64,000 nucleotides of DNA. It comes from Rhynchonema sp. JSB1_4. Taxonomy: Eukaryota > Nematoda > Chromadorea > Monhysterida > Xyalidae. A model generated the notes under the pieces. That model did not search any database, had not been told where the DNA came from, and saw only the letters and a program-made list of their open reading frames with translations. Position numbers and translations under genes: made by a program. Below, one piece after another: positions 24,870 through 36,200 of this stretch (position 1 is its first letter; each line of letters starts with the position of its first letter). The stretch is taken from assembly GCA_030248065.1 (NCBI GenBank), contig JASAMV010008978.1:124001-188000 (forward strand). The letters are read 5' to 3'.

Positions 24870-24893
24870 ACCCCCCCCCCAGCCACTACTATG
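24019..24893. mobile_element. hAT-like non-autonomous element with G-run arms, 8-bp TSD
   Basis: ACCGGCAA is duplicated exactly on both sides (24011-24018 and 24894-24901). The ends read inward CAGTGTAGTGGCAGG and CATAGTAGTGGCTGG. The long arms mirror each other: the block at 24090-24290 (CACAAAACCCGAGG, TACCTCTCACAACTCCAAA, CGATTTTTTGGGAAAA complement) is inverted at 24640-24835. Runs of 8-30 G or C and GAGAGGTA-type words line the arms. It encodes nothing. The poly-C run at 24843-24890 is likely length-variable. Confidence 0.85.
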
Positions 24894-25447
24894 ACCGGCA
24901 ACTAAAACTTGTCAATACTCAATCAAAATGGGTGCAAGAAATTGGAACACGAGTTAGCATAGCACGATAATCATGCGTGAAACAAAGAAGATCGCCCCGT
25001 TGTTGATAAAAATGTGGGGGCGGCCCTCTTCTGGGACCATTTAGTATTTCTAGGTGGGCCTTTTTGCGTCACGATCACAGACAGACTGGTTTGCAAAAAA
25101 ATAGTACATCTTCAATCTCCAATTTCTGCCCCGCGTGGTTTGCTTGACTGGGTGTGCTTGGATGTTTCCTGTTTTCGAAATAAACTACAAACCCACGCAA
25201 CGCGGCTGCGAAGCTGTTGATACGCTTGTTTACTCCCTCAGGCGTAACGAAGGCGTAGTAGCGAACCTGTTTCCTTTGCTTTGATGAAACTTTTTTCTGC
25301 CAGCATTCAACAGACTTCGTGTGCGCTTGGCGTTGGTGGTCAGCTTTCGTGTTCATGCCGTTTCTTTGCACTGTTTTTGACAAAACGATGCCTGGTCTTA
25401 TTTACGTTCACTTTCAATGTAAGTGCGTGCGACCAGTGCAGCCGTTG

Positions 25448-25619
25448 GGCCGCCCTAGACAAACGCGAAAAGCGAAAAGCGAAAAGTTTTTCGCGTAGTC
25501 TCTCCACAGCGCACGCCACGCTTCTGACTTTTGTTTGAGCTCCTGCGGTTTAGGCCGTGGTTGGGTTGCTGTTGTGCTGCTTTTCGCTTTTCGCTTTTCG
25601 CGTTTGTCTGAGTGCGGCC
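25448..25619. repeat. short inverted-repeat element with CGAAAAG arms
   Basis: The left arm GGCCGCCCTAGACAAACGCG, then (AAAAGCG) repeats, is mirrored by a right arm reading inward GGCCGCACTCAGACAAACGCG. TTG flanks both sides. It is about 172 bp and non-coding. Confidence 0.65.
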
Positions 25620-27225
25620 TTGCAGCGCGAGACACCACGCCCATGCAATGCTGTCACAATCATAAATGGCATTCCTTTTCTTTCTGTTCCTATCTGTTTT
25701 CGAATTTTCCTGCCGCAGGTTTTAGTGCGCAAGTCGTTCTCATGTTTTGCTTTTTCTATCTCCTGAACGGAACGCCGCTGTTTATTTTTCGTATCGTCGT
25801 TGATGTTCTCTAAATAACACCTCTCCGGATGATCTTTATGTCGTTTTGTTGGATTTGGAAATAAATATTGTTGTCGCAATTTTTTCAAGTTGATAACATC
25901 GTAAAACTTGTTTATTTCTTCATTATATTGATATCTGTTCTGTTGTCATGTCACAAGTCACGCCATCAAGCTCGGAGAAAGGACAGCATATGTTTATGGT
26001 GATATCATTCATTCGTTGGTTTGCCATTTGTTGTGTATGATTCGGATCAACAAACACTGCAATCATTTTTTTATTTTTCGGCCCACGATTTTTATTCGGC
26101 TTCGGCCGGCTCATGCAAACACAAACAACTGACAACTTTGTTCGAAAATTGAACAATGCTGTTTTTTCCTGCGCCCATTTTGTGCTCAAAGGGAGGCCAC
26201 GTGCATATGTAATACATCATCAATTCTTCTGTGTTGAGTCTGCTGTCATATTTTGGCTGCACACTGTTCTAGTTTCAAATGATCCTCATTCATTTGTCAT
26301 CCCACACTGGGTTCGGGGTACGCACTGGCTAGTTTTTCGCATGTGTTGTAGTTGGAGTTGGGTCCCTTCCTGTCTGTTCCCTCTGTTTTGTTTCGTTTTG
26401 ATATTGAAGCTAAGTTAGTTGCCCAACACGTTTGTACGTTCTGATTGTTTTTTATTCTTTGAAAAAAATTGACTTTTCTAATTTATGATGTGGTATTGTG
26501 ATATTGTGGTCATGTCAGCTTGAATGCAGCGCATTGCTATCCTGATTTGTCAGTGAAAGACAGCGGTAGTTTCCTTCCCCGGCACAGCCCATGTCTTGCA
26601 ACATTTTATCGATCTCCTCCTCGGTTCTCGCCATAATATTTCTGCCAAAAATTAGATTATTTTGAGTGAAAAAAAAAACTAGAGTGTTTTCGTTGAGGCT
26701 CTCAGTTCACTTTTTAGTCCTTTTTTAGCTGGTTAATCGAGCAAATATTGATATCTGGCGTGCATTGTCTTGTTGCGTGGTTAAGTTTTTCACGCTCTGT
26801 TTCCCCTCTGTTGTCACAGCTGCTTCATCCTGGTCAGTACATGGTACTGCTGCGTATTCAGGATTGTATGTTGGTTTGGTACGCCCACATCGCATTCTGC
26901 AATCGATTTTGCGTAATTTGAATTGCCTGGTACGCTACAGTCATCCCTTTTCACCACCTGTGCTGTATTCAAATGTATTCATTCAACCTCAGCCTCAGCT
27001 CTCATTCGAAAGAGTGCCCCCCCACCCACTAATATGAAATCCCAGTCTACCGTGTTTGCGCGCACTCAGATAATCAGACATGATTACTACTACAACTACA
27101 CAGCAGCATAACATACTCAAATAATTGCACAGCTATTATTTGTTGTGTTTTTTTTTTCAACGAAGTCTGGTGCGTAGTCTGCAAAAAACAACGACAACAA
27201 ACTGCGCCCGTAATCGAATATCTGC

Positions 27226-30200
27226 ATGAAACCAGTCGAAATGGTTGGACATGATAAACGGCCACGTGTACAGCCGCCTAAGCCGCAAATAGAAGGTCTT
27301 CAGGAAATGCCGCTCGAAAATGCGGGCATTGTGGCCCCGCAGGTAAAAAAGCTTGAGAAATTTCCCTGGAATCATTTTTGATCAAAGTAGTTCTTTCGAT
27401 TTTTAAAAATGCTGTTCGTTTTTCTGTTTTTTTTGTGTTCAAAAAGAACGGGTTTATGGTCGACTGCCCGTGAGCCACGATCGGTTTTGGACGGTCGGTC
27501 AACCAAAAAATACCTTTTCTTCCGATCCGTTGATGGGCTGTGATGTTTAGCTGTCAGTGTTTAACAGAATTTGCCACATAGTCTTCGGGCCTGGCAACCT
27601 GGCATTGGAGGTGCGAAAACAATCAAATTAAATCAAATCGTCATGATAACACTGCTTTCACATGTGCTTTTCGAGCCATGAATTGTAAAAAAACTTTTTC
27701 CAGTCACTTCACCGCGCGACCAACGTCACCTACCAAGATCATCACGTTACGCGTCAGCAACGGGGCAGGATACTTGGTCAACATGCCGGATTTCGTGGCT
27801 GCACGATTTGGTTCACCGGGCTCAGTGGCGCTGGTTTGTGTTTCGTTTTTTTGGCTGTTTTATTTGGAAAATGTGATTTTCCTGAAAAAATATACAGTAT
27901 ACTGAAAAAAAACATTTTTTCGAAAGAAAACTGTTTGTTCTGATATTTTTCCAGGCCAAAAGTTGGTCGCCTGTTCGAGCGGCGTACGTTTGGGCAAAAT
28001 GTGATCTAAAATTCCTTCATGGGGAAAAGCCGTGCTTGACAAGTTGACCAAAACGCAAAAGTGGCTTTTTTGCACGATTTGAAAAACTGTTTCTGAAAAA
28101 CTGAAAAGCTCGCGACTTGCCAAGTGTATTTTTGGAAAATTTGAAAATTTTTCCGATATTTTTCACGTGCGCGGAAACATATCGATCCGTTATTTTGAGC
28201 TGTGGAAAAAGGGTTTTCCGTTTTTTTCCAGTTTTTTTTTCATCTGCAACAATAGTTTTTTTGTCGAAAAATGGTCTGATTGTTTGATGGGTTTTATAGC
28301 AAACCAAGAAATGTTTCTTGTCCAACGCTTACGTGAAGCCGATTTATCACCAGTCGGTGCAGTGTCTTCTCCGGTCATGAAAACTCATCAAAATTAACAC
28401 AAAGAATGAAACGGCCAGTTAATCTGATACCACACAAATATAAAATTTATGCTGATGTGCTCCCGACTTTTGTATTGTTTTGTTTAGTTTGTGTGTCAAT
28501 GTTGTCAATCTGGTTACAAATTCAGCGAACCACCAGTCTGCAGATACATAAACGCACAGAAAGTCTATGCAACAATGTGCCGCATAATCTTTTCTCATGT
28601 TAACCTTACTTCACTGAGGCTTTTGTGAAATTTGTTGGTGATAAAACGGAAACTGATTTATCTGTGCCTCCTTTTCAATGCAGGCAAGACCACAGTTGCG
28701 TTTGCGGTTGAGGCAACGTTGAATGACGTGGGCGTGCCCGCGTACGGGCTGGATGGCGATAATATGCGGCATGGGGTTGGTTAACGTTCTTGGTTTCGTA
28801 ATTTTGCTGTGAAAAATCTTGTGTTTCTTTGTTGCGCAGCTTAATATTGATCCTGGAAGTGTGCCAGCCCAGCTCTTGTTGTCTGACTGATAAGAATGAT
28901 AATTTGGCAAGAGTACTGACTTTCACATCTCGTCCCGAGGGTTGCTATTTGTATCAGTGATTGTGTCCGTTTTTTTTTGAAAACGAGTGTTCAAGGACAG
29001 TTGGCATTTTTTCGTTTTACCATCAAAATTTTGGTGTGTAGGGAAGAGCAGTAGCAGTGCTTCGCAGATTGCATTATGTTGTCAGTTGCTTTCAGTGGTG
29101 TCGTTGAGAAATCGATATTTTCCCATACCCAGCCGAATTTTCGGGAAATTTCCCACACATCCCCCCAAAAATCAAATATTTCCCATACTAGGCGGGGGAG
29201 TTTCTTCAAAAATTCAAAAAAAATCCCATACCCGAGGGGGGTTTCTGAAAAATGACCCCAAAGACCTTCTAAAAGTACCAAAAAGTGGTCTAAAAGTGCT
29301 GAAAACAGAGTTTTCTTCAAAGTTTTCGTTCAGAGCAAGCAATTTTTGACATTTTTGGGCAAAAAAAAATGTCAATTTTGGCACTGCACTGGGTCAAAAA
29401 GTCATTTCTTAGGGGTGCTTGTTTTAAAAGTGAAAAATTTCCCATAAACGATACCCCCCGCCGATTTCCCACACCCCACACCAGGGGGTAACCCCCGCCC
29501 CTAAGGACACCACTGGTTCCTTTTCTAGTTCATCAGGCATTTTGTGCGTGCCATACGCTGTTTTCTTATCAAAAAATCGCATGAAATACACTAAATTACA
29601 TACATTCCGCAACATTGCAGGTGTGCGCCAATCTCAACTTTACGCCAGCCGATCGTGCCGAGAACATCCGTCGTGTGGGAGAAGTGGCCAAGTTATTCGC
29701 CGACATGGGTGTCGTGTGTCTGGCGTCATTCATCAGTCCGTATGCAAAGGTTGGCCCGTTTGGATTTGTAGTAAATTTCCAAATTGGCTGCCTCACAGTA
29801 AAGCACGCCCCATAGCTAGGGCTCCACCAGACACCCGAAACCCGAAATCCGAAACAGATTTTTTCATTGTCCATGTAACCCGAAAGCGAAACCCGAAACA
29901 TGGGCATAGAAGACCCGAAACCCGACACATAAATTTTTTCTATCTGGTGGAGCCCTTAATGTCTGTTTCTAAACTCGAAAATCAACTTGTGAAACATTCA
30001 GACAGCCAACACAAGCAGCTTGCCAACCAGCCAGGCAGCTGCGCGCAATGTTTCAGAACCGCGCATGGTTAGCGGTCGGGCTTATAACTTCACATTAACT
30101 ATGGGGCGTATTTTACTGTGCGGCTGCGAATTTGGAAATTTACTATATCATTTCGTATGCAAGTGCTTTACGTTTGTTTTATCATGAGCATTTGACGGCG

Positions 30201-33200
30201 AATTAAAACGGCTGCATCGGCCTCATGATGAAACAAGGCAGACTTAAACTTTTTTCTTGGGACGGCCGATGTCACTGTGCCCACATGAGGGGATGGTGGA
30301 CACCCCCAAGCCCCGAGGCTTCTCATTTCTTTTTTTTATGATTTAGTTTTATTTTCGGAGCATCGTTTCTAACGTTGGTTGAAAAAAGAGGTCCAATAAG
30401 GAAATTTAGCGAAACATTTCGCAACGAACATCAGCATGGATGGCGACCACACAACGAAGCGGCCTTCCAGCCCGTACCGCCCCCGATCTGAGAGTCTTTC
30501 GTATTTCGCGACCGCGGAACGGTGCATAATGTTTGTGTACAATAACTGCCAGAAGTGCAACCGAAAAAAATACACATGAGAAACAAACACGTTGAATTCG
30601 CATTCCATCTCAAATGTTGTGTTGATGTTTTTCTTGAGAAATAAGATCGCCTCGAAGTCCTTTTTTGGAGGTCAATTGGGTCGACATAGGTTTTTCGCAC
30701 CGACGAGGCCTGGCACCTCGCCCGTCTGTGAAAACAGGCCGAAACGGGCGAAACTCACTGCTGTTAACAGAGCTGTGCAAATATATGTAATATATGTATA
30801 TTGTGACATATATTATTTTGGGATTACATATATTACACAAAAATTTACATATATTATTGCATTAAAAAAGCCGGCAACCTCCAATTGTTTGACAAAAGGA
30901 ACAAATTCTGACATATATTATTTTGACTCCCGAACAGGTCTGGCTGTTAACATCATTTTTATTTGATCGATTTGTGTGATTCAGGATCGTGACAACGCCC
31001 GACGTGTGCATGAGGAGGCTGGCCTGCCGTTCATCGAGGTGTTTGTCGACACGCCATTGAATGTGTGTGAACAGCGTGATAGTAAAGGTCGGTGGGGGAG
31101 GGGTGATTGGTTTTTTTGTGTGTGTGTTGCTAGATCGCTGGCACAATTCAAATTTGATTTGACTTTGTGGTGCGGTGAGTTGTTGATCATCTGGTCTATC
31201 TGATGCGGGGGGAAATGAACGTGACAGAATATGAATCAAGCCTGAACTGACGACTGAACTCAAATGCAGTGGCCACTTCTCAGAAGGAGACTCTGTACCT
31301 TTTGGGGCCTATCAAGGAAAATACCTGGGGTTACATGCGCAGGATTTTGGGAGGGGAAACTCATTTTGTGGGGTGGACGGGAAGAAATTTTAGGGGACGA
31401 CCTGTGCCATGCTAATTTTGTCGGGATTGAATTTTTGTGGGTCAAGGCTCACGGTCACAATGTACAAATTCCCGCGAAGCGCGCAAATTTGTGCTCCTGC
31501 GGTCGACTGTTAACCGTTTTCGACGAAAATGGGTACTTTTTGGGGTAATTTTGGAAAAATTGGGGCAGGTACCGTACCAGCGAAGGGAAGTTGCTGTACC
31601 TGTGGGGGTCCCTCACCCTCTCCCCCAGCCATAGCACTGCGTGAACTGTGAAGTTAAATTCCGTTGTCTTCATGCGCCAAACTCGTGATGCTTCAGTCAA
31701 AAACGACTTGGCTCGGAATTAGAAATCGGCGGTCTCGAAATTGTTGGCTGTTGACTTCAAATGAAAATGCTTGATTCTCGACGCAGGTCTGTACCAAAAA
31801 GCGCGCGCCGGCAAGATCAAGGGTTTCACTGGTATCGACAGCAAGTTAGTCCACGTTTAGCTTTTAGGATTTGTTTTTCTTGCTTTTTTTGCCAAGCTTA
31901 TTCATATTTCATATACACACGCTGAATTCACGTTCAGTGCTGATGTTCCTTTTTGTAATGCGACCAAACATCACTTGGCGGCCGTCGAAAACCCCGAAAA
32001 AAAACGAAACCGACAACTCAGAAAAAAACCCGAAAACGAAAAACCTCGAAAAAAACAGAAATTCAATTTTTCAATTTTCACATAAATTTTGTAAATCTTG
32101 AAATCGAGCAGACACATCAGAGTGATGATTTTATAATATGGACGCAACAAATTTTTCAGAATCATTTCTTATCGTTTCCTCCAAAATTTTCAGATACGAA
32201 TCACCCGAGCGGCCGGATATCGTTCTGCACACTGAACGCGACACGGTCGCGCAGTGCGTACAACAAGTGCTCGAACATTTGTACAATTCGGTGTGTTTGT
32301 TTGGAGTTGCTTTTTGTCGGGAACAATTACCCGCGCGTATTTGTTATCAATCATCCCATGATACTCATCAAGACCTTGTGAAAGGTATGCATTTTTGTGT
32401 CGGTCGGGTGCCGATCTCGGTCTTAGCTGCTTGCGTGCTTGACGCAAGAATGGCATGCTTGTTGATCAGCAGTTTTTTTATTTTTGATTTTTCAAACGAC
32501 CTAAGAGTTATTACCGCTCTCTGGATAATTCGAGTTGCCTGCCACAAACGCTGTGCTTGAAACATTTATAGCTTCAAAAATACTCTTCCACCAAAGTTTG
32601 GATCCTGAGAATCACAACAGCGCAGCCGACCGAAAGCCGGCCACCGAGACGCACATATGAAACGAAACGACCGGTGTGAGATTATGTCGCATATTGTCCA
32701 CATGGCGCAATAATTATTGCAGCGCATTCTGCCGTTGAAAGCCGTGCACAAACTGTGTGGTCCGTTGGTCCGGGAATTGTTCGTGCCGCCAGATGAACGC
32801 ACCGCGTTGACACAGCAGGCGGTCCAACTGCCCGCGTTGCACATCAATGAGCTCGACAGACAATGGCTGCAGGTGTTTTTTTGGGTGGTTTTATTTCTGA
32901 ATGCAATGAGTGCGATCGACTTTTTCGGGCAACATTTTTTTGGGAAGTGTCAATTGTGAACTGACTTGGCGTTGACACGCGATATTGTGTTTCTGGGATG
33001 TCATGCTATAGTTGGGATGCGAGAGCCTTGTGTAACTTGTATTTAGCAAATTATCGAAAAAAATTATTTGGAGTCCTGTCTACGCCTAGGTTTCGCGGGG
33101 TATTGGTCACGCACGACATGACTGCCGTCGTACGATTATGGCCTTCGGTCTATTATAATTTTTTTCTCTTTTATCTGAGCAAATTGAGAATAGACAGACA

Positions 33201-36200
33201 GGCAAAAGCTCAAAGAATGGCTTGACTGAAAATGTCGTTTTGGAAAAAAAGTTATAAAAGATAAGTCCGGCCTGATCATCTCTAGTTTATGGACCTGCTT
33301 TTTTCCAAATTTATTTATCTCTATTCAGTGTAATGACAAAGTTCTTATCTCTGGTGTTCCCGACACAGCACACGTGGTCTTATTTTGTTTGACTTTTACA
33401 CATCGTGCGATAAGTAACTTGTGAATCACAAGTTACGGTGAGTGTGGTGTGATATTTGTCGCCATTTTGACGTGAACCATATAAATGTCTCTGTTGCGCT
33501 TTGCGATTCGATAATTTTCTTAGCAGAATCATACAAACTAATGCATTGAAACAAAAGCATTTCGGCGAGCAGTATGGTCCAAAAATATCGAAAAAACTTT
33601 TTTTTGGAAAAAGGCGGTTTTTTCCAGTAAGTAAAATTTTCCGGAAAAATTGCAACTACATCAGGCAGAATAATACTTTATTTTTTTAGGTCCTTGCCGA
33701 AGGCTGGGCGTCGCCGCTGGCCGGTTTTATGCGCGAACGTCAATATCTACAATGTCTGCACTTTGGACAAATACTCGATTTGAAACAACAATGCAATCAG
33801 CCTGGTTGGTGAATTCCGGGCTTTTGCATAGTTTTAGTAGTTTTCAGTGTTGTTTTTCTCTTTATCTGTTTGGATAAGAACGGGTTTCCGCTCACGATTA
33901 CATTATCCTCGTAGCCTTGTGCAGTTTAAGAAGAGTGAGAAACATTTTAGCTTGCGCTTGCGGAGCCAGAACTGAGTTGATATCAAACTGCCTGCCACCG
34001 GGCGTTGTTGAGAAATCGAAAATTTTCCATACTCAGCCCGAATTTGGGCAAATTTCCCACACATGCCCTCAAAAATAAAAAGTTTTCCATGTCCGAGGGG
34101 GTTTCTAAAAAAGTGACCCCCAAAATTACAAGAATCACGAAAAAAACAACCAAGTTCCTTGTAAATCAGGCAAGCCGGCGCCAACCACAACCGACGATGA
34201 TTCGGTGTTCGAGACGGAAATCAATCAGTCGATAGCCATTGTGCTGCCCGTACACGACAAGGACAAACAGCGCTTGGAAAGTTAGCTGCTTGCTTGATTT
34301 TGGTATTTATTGTTCAGTCTTGCTGAAAATTTTCGTCATCATCAAAGCGGAGAACATTGGTGGTGATAAAGATGAGTCAGACGCGGTGTTGGTATTCGCT
34401 TTTTGGTACAATAACGGTATCCCGCCATGTTTGGTACGGTGCAGCAGAAGCATCTCTTGGAACACGTAAAATTCGCGTGCCATGCGCTCAAATCCATCGT
34501 ATGTACTGTACACGATCTCACACTCACATAATGAAAACTAAGTAATTTTTTACCCTGCAGCATGACCCTCCCCCCGCCCAAATGTAGGGTACCAAATATA
34601 GTTGCTGTTTTTTCGGAAAAACAGGCTTACTGAAAAAAACCGTGTTTTTTCGATATTTTTCCAGGCCAAAACTTGGTCGCCTGGTACATTTGTGCGAAAT
34701 GTGGTCTGGGCCTAAGCTTCATGAGGAAAAGCCATGCGTTACGTTACAAGTCGATATGCACACAAAAAATGGTGTTTTTGCACGACTGGAGAAACTAACC
34801 TCGCTTTTAACTTTCGAAGGTTTTTTTGCAAAATTTGGAAGTTTTTCCAAAAATTTCTGTTATTTTTCCAGTGCCCGTTATGTTGATTGCTGTTGTTGAT
34901 CTTGGTTCGTTATGTTGGCCTCTAAAAAACAGTCTTATTTTTTATAAAAACCGCTCGTTTGATCGTTTTTCATAAGAAAAAAAACCGTTTGTTCATCTGC
35001 AACTGTGGTGCCAAAGCGACCGGTTCTGGTACTGTGGGTATCCCCTATCTGAGCTGGGAGCAGCTCTCCAGCGTCCTCCAACACTTTTGAGATATGCTTT
35101 TGCTTGGGCATCTGTTTGATATTTTCATGCTCACTGATGTTTGGCCCCCACAAAACAAAAAGCAAAAAACACCCCCACACAAAAGCGCCAGCCGAAAACC
35201 ACCACCCGGGAAAAAAGGGAAAAACCCCCCTCCCCCACCACCCCCCCCCCCCCCCCCTTGGCGCAAAACTCCCCCCCTCCCCCAAAAAAAAAAAAAAAAA
35301 AAAAATTCCTTGGCGTTTTGTGGTCACTGGGTTGCGTGCCGCGCTGTATAGTTCCTGGGAGGAGGGGGTACCCTGATAAGGTACACCAGGATGCAAGAGT
35401 GTGATAATATTACTAATTTAATTAATTAATTATTATTAAACATATATTATAATTTCACAAACGAAGAGCTAAACAAACAAACAAGTATTAACATGTGACT
35501 TGCACAATGCAGATAGTTTATGCAGTGTTCCCATACATAGAAATTGAAGAACGTGAATTGGGATAAGGTACACAAACCGCCTCAATTTTTGCTTAAAATC
35601 GGCATTTTTAGGCCTAAAATGGGCGAGTTTTGGGCCAATGTTGTCTAAAGTCGCCAAAATACACTGTTTATGGAGAGTTTTTCCAAAAAGGGGCAAAAAT
35701 ACGTCAAATTTTCCACCTCAAAAAATGACTTTCGTGAATTTGGGTCTTTCCCCAGGGAGGTACACTGATACTTGCGGGCCGGAAAAAAAACCGTTTTTTT
35801 CCGAAAAAAAACCGAAAAAAAACCGTTTTTTTCGAGGCCCGGGAAAATACGTTTCTATTTTTCCGGAAATTTTTCCAAGTGGCAACTTTTGCAAAAAAAC
35901 GGTTTTTTCCATAAATTTCCGAAATATTTTCAAAGGTTGCGAAAGGATGTTGTCAAAACCAATGTAAATCGGAGCTAAACAGTTCAAAATGAGCACTTTT
36001 TAATCTCCAAGTGCATTTTTAGCCTGTTTCAGGTCATTTCCCGACAAAATTTTCTCCAAAATAGGCGTTTTTAGACCATGGGTATCCTTAAGTACTGAAA
36101 AAATATGAAAAAACTTTTCCCCAAAGAAAACCCAAAAAAAAAAAAAAAGGTACACTAACCGCCTCGCCGGACCAGGAACTACGCTGGTGCCGCGTACGTG

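Larger units (their letters stand above)
23798..27225. other. region between the two candidate PAPS synthase first exons
   Basis: It holds the 875-bp hAT-like element (24019-24893) and a short inverted repeat (25448-25619). Minus-strand open frames at 25075-25383 and 25550-25888 (102 and 112 codons) are lysine- and arginine-rich with no recognised motif. A minus-strand 39-residue frame at 26515-26634 starts MARTEEEIDKMLQDMG but lacks a credible continuation. None is called. Confidence 0.5.

Noticed and set aside
25075..25888. Two Lys/Arg-rich minus-strand open frames of about 100-110 codons
   Set aside because: Separated by an inverted-repeat element, with no recognised motif or splice signals; could be chance or an eroded transposon gene.
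26515..26634. Minus-strand 39-residue frame beginning MARTEEEIDK
   Set aside because: It looks protein-like at first, but has no donor and no continuation, and ends in a stop; too little to call.
34935..35396. Gly/Trp- and Pro/Lys-rich frames of 70-150 codons on both strands
   Set aside because: They are translations of poly-C and poly-A runs at 35220-35305.
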